Made by a program: the position numbers and the translations under genes. Shown here one piece after another: positions 42,142 through 52,759 of a stretch of 64,000 nucleotides of DNA; within the stretch, counting starts at the first letter, position 1; each line of letters begins with the position of its first letter. This DNA is from Mytilus trossulus (Eukaryota; Mollusca; Bivalvia; Mytilida; Mytilidae): the NCBI RefSeq assembly GCF_036588685.1, contig NC_086381.1, positions 48,359,431 through 48,423,430 of the forward strand. Direction: 5' to 3'. The notes beneath the pieces were generated by a model. That model worked only from the letters and a program-made list of their open reading frames with translations. It was not told where the DNA came from and made no database searches.

Positions 42142-45100
42142 ATGGCGAACAATTCTGTTTCAATTCCTGGCATAGTTGATGTACAACACCACGATGATGA
42201 CAAACACAGCGTTTCTAGTCAAGACCAATTACTGGTCATAGATCTAGATGATAATCTAAAAAATCAACAGAATTCTGTCATGGCAGATAATAATAATGAT
42301 TCTAAGGAAAGTAACGGGAAAGATGACATTATGAAAGATGAAAGCAAAGAAGAGGAGAATGTTGCAAAGGAAGACATACTAGTTGAACATGTTGAAAAGA
42401 AGGAAGGAAACGATGACGAAAACAAAGAAATTCAGAGAAATGGAAGCAGTAAAAGTCCAAAAAAGAAAAAGAAGAAAAGATCAATAAAAGAAAACGAAGC
42501 TACCACGGTTACCGATGACATTAACAACAGTAGTCCAAAAGAAAACAAGAGAAATAGCAAGGAACAGAGGAATGAAAACTCAGGCAAAACCAAGAAAGAT
42601 ATGACTGTTCATATACATCATGTACATACAAAGGCAACTGACACTGATGAAAAAGAATCAAACAAAAATCCCAAAACAGCTAAAGACACAAAAAAAGATT
42701 CAGAAAAACCTTCTACAAATGGAACAGATTCTGAAAAACCATCTATAAAATTAAATGGAAAAGAACTAAACAATCCAACTAATAAAATAGATGAAATTAC
42801 TATTGAAGCTGGAGTTGATGAATTAGACGGCTACTCCAAGGTTACAGCTGAAGACCAATTAGATGCATTGAGTCAGTTCTCATATAAAGAAGCCAAAGAT
42901 TTCAAATATTATTTCCAGCACCCGTATTTTAGGTTATTTATAGCCTACTTTGTAACATTTTGCAATTTCTTGATTTATGCTGAAGATCCTGTAGCCCACA
43001 GTAAAAAAGAATGCAATATTCCAGTAGTTGGGAATGACTTTGCTTTTGTGTGTACAAGGTACCCATCAAACGCATGGAGCTTACTAAAAGTTGTTTTGTG
43101 GTTTTCTGCTATAATTGTTGGGATGATCATTGGGAAGCTTGTAGTCCACAAGCTTTTTTTCTGTAAGTGCATGAATATATATATATATATATATATACAT
43201 ATTTTAAGTATTATAACCATAATAATAACAAAGACACATTTATATAAAATTAGTAGTACCTTATATTTATGATTATTAGTTTTAGTTTACAACTATTTTA
43301 TTAGGGTTAATGGCAGAAATACATTTCATAGGGTTTTGTTTTACATTAAAAAAAGAATAAAAGATACTACATGTAATACAAGATAAGTTAATGATAGACT
43401 ATATTACACATGTACATGTATAACTTACAAAAACATGCATATGGTCATGCCAATTTGATAATACCATTACATTGGCTTTATAGTCATGATAGTTCTACAT
43501 AATACATGTATGTACTAGGAATTAGAAAATTTAAACGATCACTACATCTTATGCATTCCTTATAATGAAGTAATATTTTCACCCCTTATGGTCAACAGTT
43601 TGGTAAGTGCTCAATGTTTTTAATTACATCACTTTTTTCTTTATGATATGAATCTGTACATATTACAATGCAGTGCAAATGCTAATATATTTATATTTTC
43701 TTCATATATATAAAACATGCAACACACATGAAACATTGCAGTATACTCACAAGGATATTCAGAAAAAAACAAAAATCATTTTTTCTGGTGTTTGGCAATT
43801 TTCAGTAAATCAGGGTGATTGCTGGTAATTTGGGATGATAAACCAGATTAAAGACTCTTTAACAAACTTTCGGTTCATTATTATTTGTGGGATTCCAATT
43901 TCCATGGCTATGATGGAACAACAAATTGAAAGGTTCATCAAAGTACAAATTCTCTATATAGACTTATAATTAGAATTTGGCAAACCACAAAATCTGATAT
44001 CCACCTGAAAACAATTTTTAAAATGCTTAAGAAGACCATGAAAATAAATGAATGTACAGTACTTACTTTATTTAATATTTAAAGAAACTGAGAAAGGTAT
44101 TTAAGGTAGTACCTAACAATACAGGGAGATAAAAATTGGTGTTTGTCAAACTACTATATAACCAGTGTAATTTTTCTGACAAAACGGTTGGTTCAAAATT
44201 TTTGAAATTTTTATATTTTTGTTAAAGGGTCAAAGTTAATACTTAATCAAAATTTTATGAAAATTAAAAGAGCCAAATACATTTTAGTGAAAGTGTTGGG
44301 TACCACCTTAAAAGGGAATCATCACTGATCACCAGCATTCACAAATGACCACTAAAAGAGGTTTTTGATTGAATTGCCTTGTGTGTACTGTATTTCCTAA
44401 CAAGGCTCTCTTCCTTTGAGGGAAGTAGGGAGGAGTTGTAAAGAAGTTTTAATTCTATATCATTCATTTGTCTTTGAAATAAATTGAATAGGAAAAATAA
44501 AAAATAACCAGACTTCACCTTTACTGAATGGAAGAAAAAAAAACTTTGCAGATACTAGTACACTTCTCCCAACTTGTACTAGTTGTAGAGCTTTGTTTGA
44601 CAAATTGCAAATGCAAGCACACATTTATTAGCTGATTTTATAAATTTGTGATTGAAAGAAGGAATCATGGTATGATGGCTAGCCTTTATGAACATGTATG
44701 GAATGTGTCATCATGGTGTATTTTGCAAACCATGTCTCAGGCACATATTTAATGCAGGTGATTTAAATAAAATTCACTCTTTGCAATGAATTTTTCAGCA
44801 AATCATGCATATATTGATCCACTATGAAATATCTCTGTATTACTATGGTTACATAGTGAATTTAAATGATTCACCTTGTGTGAACTGTTCTTAAAAAAGG
44901 GAGACAATTTAAAAAAAAAAACTATGCATAATTTCATGTTATATCGACCTAGGTAACTTATAAGGATCATTTAAAAAAAGGGAATTGAAAAATTGAAATG
45001 AACAGCATAACATAAAGTCAAGTTGAATTTCTTTCAATTTCCTTCAAAATAACTTTCAAACATCTTTGTTTAGCTTTTGACTGACCGAAACATTGACAAG

Positions 45101-48100
45101 ATTGCATGCTGTTTTGCTGTGCACACTTGTAACTCCTCATTAAATCAAGTGTCAGTCAGTGTAAAATGATAACACAGATTTAGAATTAAATCAGGTTCTA
45201 AATTTTAATATTAGTTTTATTGTATAAAACTGAAAATCTGTCATCAGTTTGTGGTAATATGCAATACCACCCAAAAAACCAATGCATTTGATAATTTTTA
45301 TATGAAGAAAGTCTTTCTTATTTTCTTAAGTACAATACATAATACATTTAGGTATCTAACATAAGGAACAAAATGGCATGTCAAATGTATTTTAATTAAA
45401 TGCATGTCATTTTCTAAGTTTGTTTTCAATTACCATGATTACACTATTTATCATGCATTTGCAATTGGTTATAGATCATCATTTGCATGAGCCTCAAAAT
45501 AATCTATATTCTGTGTACAAGTGAACTGGATTTGATAAAATAAGTATGCATACAAATACACCATGTATAAGACATGTAATATGTCAAGTTTAAGCATGTT
45601 ATAAAAGTTATTTGACCTGTTTACTTGGGTAACATTGACTTTTATTGCCGCTTTTTCGGAGTGGAATTTTATTGCATCTGTGCACTAAATTATATTTATT
45701 TAGGGAATTTGGAAATGAGGAGATTGATAATAATTTAGAGTTGAAAGACAACATTTTTATGAAAAAGGAAGATCTTTAATGTATATGAACATGAATTTTA
45801 TGCACAAAACATTGAAGATCATTGAAAATTATAAATCTCAACAAATTAATCTTAGATAACTGTTGCACCTGTCATTATAAAAATTATTGTCAAATCTTAA
45901 CAAAATCTTTTATTACAAAATATTGATTTTAACTTGTTTTCCATTTATTTACATCCTTATTTTTTTCTTCAGGTAAACTGTTGAGACTGAAGATGTTCTG
46001 TGAAGACCAAGGATCTTGGATGATTATGTTTTTATCCTCACTGATCAGTGTATTTATCTTTTCCTGGTTGTATAATGCTTTCCTCCTAGCTGGAGGAAGT
46101 TCCACAGAAGATTATAGAATATCTGGATTACTAGGATTATCCAATTCTATTTTTATGAAGGCAGCTGCCACTGGAACCTGGTGTGGAGATTTTTTTACTG
46201 CTTGGATGGTACTTGTATTCATTATTTAGTTGTTTTTGACAAATAGATATACATAAAGCGTGCTCTTGTTTGAATTTGAAGTCCAATATAAAAAGGCTAG
46301 TTCATGTAGCTTCTTCCTTAGGAAATGACCATTTATTTTTAAGAGGGGGAGGGGGAGGGGGGTATTCTAAAATAAAATTTAATTCTGAACTTTGAGAATA
46401 AGTATTGATTAGGGTAAAGGCTAATAGTAATACTTTGAATATATCAATATGTTAAATGAACTTGATAGTTTTCTTCACAAAATTATTTAAACACTTCTGA
46501 ACAGAATTTATCTCTAATTGCTCTTAATATATACTTTTTACAAACCAAATTATATCATGTATATTCAATAGAAGTTTTGCATGCAAATTGTAAATAGTCA
46601 AACTTTTCTTAATTCAACAGGTTACAGATATGATGCTTCAAGAGAAGCTATATCCTTACTGGGGCAGACCAGTCAGAAAATGGTGGAATAGAAAATATAA
46701 CAGAATTATTTTGTTCTGGATCGTGACATCAGTTACTTCTTTCACTGTTCTGTTCACCATCGCTACAGATTATATACAATGGGATAAACTTCATCGAGAC
46801 TTCTTATCCAGCAACGAGGTTTCCCGAGCTTTCTTAGCATCCTTTATATTGGTCATGGATATATTAATTGTTGTACAGGTAATATTTATTTTAAATATAC
46901 ACAAATAAAATTGAGAATGGAAATGGGGACTGTGTCGAAGAGACAATAAACCGTCCAAAGATCAGATAACAGCCGAAGGCCACAAATGGGTGTGCAATGC
47001 AGTAGGAAATTCCACACCCAGAGGCATGCTTCACCTGGCCCCTAACACATAAATGTATACTACTTCAGTGATAATGGATGTCATACTAAACTCAAAAATA
47101 TATAAAAGAAACTGTAAATATCAAAATAAAGTTGTAATGGTAAAGCTAACATTAAGACTTGAATTTGAAAACTCTGAAATCTATGGTTATGGTGAAGCTT
47201 CCTTGTAACTGATGTTACTGTCCTTTGCTGACACTCCACTGAGATGTTGTAAGAATTGACCCTGCTTCCTATGCATAATTAGATCTACAAAAAAATTCTA
47301 ATAAACTATTTCTACCAGAATGATCAAAACAGCTCAACAATTGATCTAATACTATCTCAAAAGACACCTACATCATCTTGTGAGCAGACTCATGTAATGG
47401 GAAAATATTCTGATTAATAATTTTGATAATATTATTTATTGCTATTTTACGAAATTTTTCTTTGATCTTACTGACTGATAATTTTCTTTCTGAGCACAGT
47501 AGAGTGATATGAAAAATTAAGGCTAGAAACTAAGGATGCATGTGCTTTTGCCAATGTAAACCGATGTCATCATAGACAAAATAGTGATAAACAGATTATC
47601 ATTGGTTATAGTTACTCGATTGTTTTTCTCACTCTTTCTCAAGCAAGAAAAATCAATCATGTTGAGATGACCAACTAACCTATAAAAATATCATATTCTT
47701 TTATTGTTCACCAACCTTAATTCAATATTCTTTTCTTATAAAAATAAGATGTGTTATGGTTGGTCAGTGTTCCAGCTAGGATTTCAAAAGGGCAGGGTGC
47801 CAATCCTGGAAAAGGGCATTTAACACGCGATATGATAATATGAAAAGGGCATATTTTAATAAAAGATGTTAATCAAACATTGTGTTTATTCGTTGAATCA
47901 CAGGTTATACAAGAACAACATCATTAGCCCATATAGAACTTTATCTTTCTACTTTTAAGGCTGAAAAACTTGTCAAGCAGCTTGTCACACAAGTTTTTTT
48001 ATCATTGCTTGGCACAGTTGAACTTTATATGCAGCATGTTTTGAAAGATGCTATGTTTCATACTGTTTCTATGGTCTGCCACATTTTACCAGTTTCACCT

Positions 48101-51100
48101 TTCTTCCCCTGCTGTGCTTAAATTGTATCAAAAATAAAGAATACAGAAAAAGTAACCAAGGCACCCTACCAACACTGCTACTAAGACCCTCTTTAACTTT
48201 TCCCATAACTCAAAATAAATACCTAAACATATATATTCTAAAGCAAGAAGTATGTAGACATATAATAGAATATGTAAATGGGTTAGGCAGCAACCATTTG
48301 AATTTCTGGGGGGGGGGGGGGGGCTATGTTTTTTTTTCTGTGCAAACTTTTTTTTTTTGCCTTCGGCGAAGAACAATCTATTTTTTTAGCGACAAACCGA
48401 AAAAAAAAAATTTCTTTCAATTTTAGCATTACATATATATATAGTGGCAGCTGCGGGTGAAACAAACAAAAAAATTTTCTCAGGGTCGAAAACAAATTAT
48501 TTTTTTCACCAAAACCTGGAAACAAACTTTTTTTTCCAAAAAAAACCATAGCCCCCCCCCAGAAAATCAAATGGTTGCTGCCTTACTCAATGCTAGGGAA
48601 AAACTCAGATTGAGTTATCTTTCTTTATTTGGGTGTGCTCCTTCTTTGGAGGATTATAAACAGTACATAAATATGATGTAAATATGATCACAATATATGG
48701 CGGCCGATTTTGTTATTTTCGTATCCAAAATGAAGGCAGTCAATGACAAATACGTCTGAATTTTCTGTTTATTTCACGGAAAACAAGTAAACAATTTCTT
48801 CAACGAGTTTATTATGGTTTTCAACTTTCTGTCATTACGTTTCCTCCATGAAACTACGGTAAACATCGCAAATTGTGCCCAAGTTGTATGCACATTTCCT
48901 CAAAGATAATTGCCGACAGACCTATTCTATTTGAATGAATTAGTGTTTATGATCATTAATGACCCATCCGATATAAAACGGATTACCTATAACAACAGAT
49001 TATGACACCAGTTGTAACCGTTGATTAGCTTGGGGTGGTAAACAAAGTCATAAACTTTTCCCCAGGTAAAATTTAGTAATTAGCGTATCATATCAATATG
49101 AACAAATTAATATGCAATCGATCTTCAAAAAAGGCAGGGCGCCCTGGAAACTGTAAAAAGGGCAAAGGTCGCCACTCGGCAAAGGGCGGGCGCTGCGCTC
49201 TCTGAAAACGGTCTAGCTGGAACACTGTTGGTATTGAGACAACTTTCCATAAGAGATCTTTTTATTTCAGGATTGGGACTTTCCATATTTTGTGAGTGCT
49301 ATCGATATAAAGCTTCCTGGTATAAACACAGCCCATATCAGGTTTGACATTCCTAAATGCTTCAGACCAGATAAATGGCAGATCCATATAACAGGTATGT
49401 TTAAATATGTATATAAAAAAGAAGATGTGGTATGATTGCCAATGAGAAAACTCTTCACAAGAGACCAAATGATACAGAAATTAACACCTAAAGGTCACTG
49501 TACATTCTTCATCAATGAGCAAATTCTAGCATAGTCAGCTATAAAAGGCCCTGAAATGACAAATGTTAAACATTTCAAACAAGAAAACTAACAGCCTAGT
49601 TTTATATACAAATTAATAAATGAAAAACTAATATGTAACACAGAAACAAACGACAGCCACTGAAATATAGGTATGGATTACAGTAATTTGAATCATCCTT
49701 TGAATAGTATTTTCCCTTTAACTGTAACTAGAAATTTCAGCATCACTAATTAAGTACCAATATTACTTATTTTTATTGAGTATTATTCAAGTACTTGGTG
49801 AAAATATTTGAAACTTATGATAGACAAAAACAATTATCTGGTAACTTCTGGGAACAAAATAAAAAAATAGATTTTGTTTGGTTTAATGAAGAAATATACC
49901 ATGTAAACTGTGGATTCATTCATATTCATTGGATACCAATTTTTGTGAGTACAGGGGCAGGGATGGGGTAATTGAAAATGTAATGGTAATTAAGTGTAAT
50001 GCATTACAATTTTCCATGTAATTGAATGTAATGTGTAATTGAGCATTATTTTAATTACATGTAATGGTAATTTAATTAATTACATTGAAAAAAGCATGTA
50101 ATGCTCAATTACTTTTGAATTACATTTCAATTACATATACTTTTATGGTGTTAAAAATAAGGATTTGTGTTTAATAATATAAATTGTAAAATAATATTTT
50201 TTTTTCAAATATTGATATCACATACTTTTTAATATATGAAGTCTATAATTTATACTGAAGTTACAATGTATATTTATATTTATTTTACCTACAGATGTTT
50301 TTTTTTCTTTCAAATTATCATTTAATTATAAATTAAAAAAAATTGAGAATTGTATATTAGGGTTCAATTTAAAGAAAGATATCTTAACTAAATAGATTGA
50401 TAAGTAATTAATCCCCTTGTTAAACAAAAACCAAAAAAAAGTGTCACTGAGAAAAATCTTTCTTATACAGTTCATTTAGAATTTAAAATCACTGCACACA
50501 ATCATTTTGTCAAATTAGTATACACAAAAGGATTAAAGAAATAAAAATGAACAGCTGTAAAAACAAACAGCAATTAATCAGATTTAAATGTCCAGGGGGA
50601 ATGCCACTGTTACATGTATTTTTATCTAATAAGCAAAATATTGCTAATATTTAGACATATTACATGCATTATTTGTTCCAAAAAATGATTTTCAATATTG
50701 TGACAAGACACTTTTTGATATTTTTAGTGTAAAAAATAATATTTATGTTTCATATATAATATCTTTATTTATATTATGTTTTAAATTTAAATGACTTCAT
50801 TTCTGTAATGTCAAAATACCCCTTGATGTATTTGCAAGTTAAAAGGAACCAATTCCCCATTCTTTCAATATGACAATCTTCTGATCATTGAACTTCCATG
50901 TTCTGATCAAGAAATATCTGCCACATTAGCTCGTGTCGAAAGACTATTTAGAATTGCTGTCAAAGTGTTCAGACCAGAGAGATTCAGACTAAGTGACAAA
51001 ACATTAAATAGCTAATGATTATCAAATGCAACGCTTAAACTATGCTTACATGAATATTTTACACATGCATTATTTATGCATGTATAATATTGTTAAAAAA

Positions 51101-52036
51101 AGTACCATGACGAAATGTAATGTGTAATTTAATTAATTACTTTAGTAAAGTAATTGTAATTTAATTAATTACATTTCAAAAACAGTGTAATGTGTAATTG
51201 ATGTAATTGATCATTTTTGCAATGTAATGTGTAATTTAATTAATTACATTCCGATGTAATTGACCCAAAGTCTGTACAGGGGATCCACAAAGTAAAATTT
51301 TCCACAAATCACAAATTTCCTTAAGGAATATATATGCAGACTTTGCCAAATCTATTATCAATTATACTGAATATCCACAAAAATGGAAGTTTTCCTCAAT
51401 CCACTAAAATTGGTACCCATGAAAATAAATGAATCCACAGTAACCCCAAAATGTTGTCTTACAGGTAAATGGTTCAACTATGGTATCCTGTTCCTTGTTA
51501 TGATACTTGACCTAAACATGTGGAAGAATCAGATATTTTACGCTCCGTATGATTATGGACAATATACTGATAACGACGGGAAAATTCATACCGTGAATGA
51601 CGATTTTAGCTTAGACAACCATAACGAAACCTTGATGAGTTTTAGTTACAGGAATTCCACCATCAACCCACTGACCAATCAGTCATATATTACTGAAGAT
51701 GGCGTAATGAATTCACGGTTTTATGATAATAGTTTAGCAGTGAAGGCAATTGCCTTTATCCCTGCAATAGCGGCTTTCATCACATTTGGAGTACTTGTTT
51801 GGCAGTTTGGGCGATTCAAACCATCGAAGACAGATCCATATGCAGGAAGGCTGTTAAAAAGACCAAAGAAGAAATCTTCATTCAGACTATTTACAGCAGG
51901 TTTTGGGAAGAGGTTTTCACTCAGAAACAGAGTGAAGGCTGTTCCAAAACTTCTTGCTTTTACTCGTCGTCGTAATACAAATACAAAGGCTGATTTCCCA
52001 GAAAACGATCGACCATCTACTGATCCAGCACCATAG
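42142..52036 (+). CDS. TMEM117: TMEM117-like eight-span membrane protein with long charged N-terminal extension
   Basis: Coding exons 42142-43162, 45973-46208, 46621-46878, 49271-49394 and 51465-52036 sum to 2211 nt (736 aa plus stop). The first in-frame ATG has a good context (AAAATGG) and follows an in-frame TGA at 42115. Residues 1-250 are Lys/Glu/Asn/Ser/Asp-rich and look disordered, with a run of Lys after SPKK. The TMEM117 core starts at FKYYFQHP (about 254) and holds eight predicted spans near 263-280, 313-335, 357-378, 397-422, 447-466, 489-505, 551-566 and 640-660. AEDPVAHS, GTWCGDFFTAWM, SNEVSRAFLASFIL and KWFNYGI..LDLNMWKNQIFY are family-typical. The loop before the last span has three N-glycosylation sequons (N600, N610, N618). 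The tail is short and very basic. Human TMEM117 (about 514 aa) lacks the extension and has a longer tail; it has been linked to ER-stress-driven mitochondrial dysfunction. Biochemical function is unknown. Confidence 0.94.
43174..43197. repeat. (AT)n microsatellite next to the TMEM117 exon 1 donor
   Basis: About twelve AT units begin 11 bp after the splice donor at 43163. Confidence 0.9.
44101..44311. mobile_element. TTAA-ended MITE, copy 2 (TMEM117 intron 2)
   Basis: Ends TTAAGGTAGTACC and GGTACCACCTTAA are inverted repeats beginning with TTAA, the piggyBac-type target. Body matches 33713-33910. Confidence 0.75.
46911..47045 (+). repeat. Dispersed 'gagacaacaacccgac' repeat (TMEM117 intron 4)
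   Basis: Starts 33 bp after TMEM117 exon 3 and matches 13403-13570 in block order. Confidence 0.65.
47765..49227. mobile_element. hAT-like non-autonomous element with CAGTGTTCCAGCTAG termini (TMEM117 intron 4)
   Basis: The first 15 bp are the exact reverse complement of the last 15 bp. It is flanked by the 5-bp direct repeat TTGGT (47760-47764, 49228-49232). The interior has no transposase frame and hosts a second MITE at 48286-48583. Its right end is 43 bp before TMEM117 exon 4. Confidence 0.8.
48286..48583. mobile_element. Harbinger-like MITE with poly-G/poly-C arms
   Basis: TIRs GGCAGCAACCATTTGA are flanked by TTA on both sides (48283-48285, 48584-48586), a PIF/Harbinger-type 3-bp target. 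The left arm holds 16 consecutive G (48308-48323) and the right arm a C run. Nested in the 47765-49227 element. Confidence 0.82.
49421..49690 (+). repeat. Dispersed 'gagacaactctcc' repeat, long copy (TMEM117 intron 5)
   Basis: Begins 'agatgtggtatgattgccaatgag' 27 bp after TMEM117 exon 4 and runs through 'agtcagctataaaaggccctgaaatgac' to 'aaacgacagccactgaa'. Confidence 0.7.
49958..51274. mobile_element. Defective hAT transposon nested in a MITE
   Basis: Starts CAGGGATGGGG, ends CTG, and is flanked by the exact 8-bp direct repeat TACAGGGG (49950-49957, 51275-51282), the hAT signature. Both ends carry many 'gtaatttaattaattac' palindromic motifs. It retains a transposase tail (see 50863-51015). 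Confidence 0.88.
50863..51015 (+). pseudogene. hAT transposase C-terminal (dimerisation domain) remnant
   Basis: A 50-codon frame to a TAA at 51013-51015 reads ATLARVERLFRIAVKVFRPE followed by RFRLSDKTLNS. This matches the hallmark of hAT dimerisation domains (S..VERLFS.AG.VF.P.R.RL). The rest of the transposase is missing, so the element cannot mobilise itself. Confidence 0.8.
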
Positions 52037-52135
52037 AATTAATTATTGTATGAAATTTATTTTCTTATTACCATGACACGTAGTATATATCCATATTACT
52101 TTGATACATTAGACAAAAAAATGAAGTCTTGAAAT

Positions 52136-52141
52136 AATAAA
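52136..52141 (+). promoter_or_regulatory. Polyadenylation signal of TMEM117
   Basis: AATAAA 100 nt after the stop codon, in an AT-rich 3' flank. Confidence 0.5.
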
Positions 52142-52540
52142 ATTATTATAGGTACAAAATCTAGTTTTACAATGAACATTATCACTATTTGTCCTCCATT
52201 ACTGGACTTCACAAAAGTTTCCCTAAAATTTTGAAGGCAAATTTAATCATGATAATAGAAAATATCTGACACCATAATTGAAAAGTGATTGTTGTATGAC
52301 ATCGAAAGTTCAAGCAGGACAGATTCTTGGGTAAAGTTTGACTGATTTTCTAATATCGATAAGATGTATAGTTTTAGTGGGACTCAATATGCCTACTCTT
52401 TTCTTTTACAGTATTCTTTGGGTTTAAAATAGATTCAAAGTATCTTAATACCTCGTCTGTTGTTTTAATGCTTTGTCATTTATTGCTGCGCTAATTTTTT
52501 GTAATATATTGATAGTTGTTCAAATATAGTATAATATGGT

Positions 52541-52750
52541 ACTGTGGATTCATTAATATTTGTTGGATAACAATTTTTGTGGATTTCGTGGGTACAGGAG
52601 AACCACGAATTCAAATATTCAACGAAATACAAATTTTGTACAGGAATGCGTGTAGACTTTGCCAAAACCACGAAATTAAATATCCACGAATATGTAAGTT
52701 TTCCTCAAACCACGAAAATTGATTCCCATGAAAATAAATGAATCCACAGT
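52541..52750. mobile_element. ACTGTGGATTCATT palindromic MITE, intact copy
   Basis: 210 bp; inverted ends extend to GTACTGTGGATTCATT. Located about 500 bp downstream of TMEM117. Confidence 0.88.
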
Positions 52751-52759
52751 ACATAAAAA

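Larger units (their letters stand above)
49907..51441. mobile_element. ACTGTGGATTCATT MITE interrupted by a hAT element (TMEM117 intron 5)
   Basis: The outer ends are those of the 210-bp MITE family. Removing the inner element and one target duplication leaves 210 bp, the size of intact copies at 52541 and 54883. The right end lies 23 bp before TMEM117 exon 5. Confidence 0.88.

Noticed and set aside
42975-43220. 81-codon frame antisense to TMEM117 exon 1
   Set aside because: Shadow of the real coding exon; the plus-strand frame matches a known family.
43163-43272. Continuation of the TMEM117 frame past the donor to a stop at 43272
   Set aside because: The extra residues come from the AT microsatellite; the donor at 43163 joins in phase to exon 2 and restores the conserved CKLLRLKMF segment.
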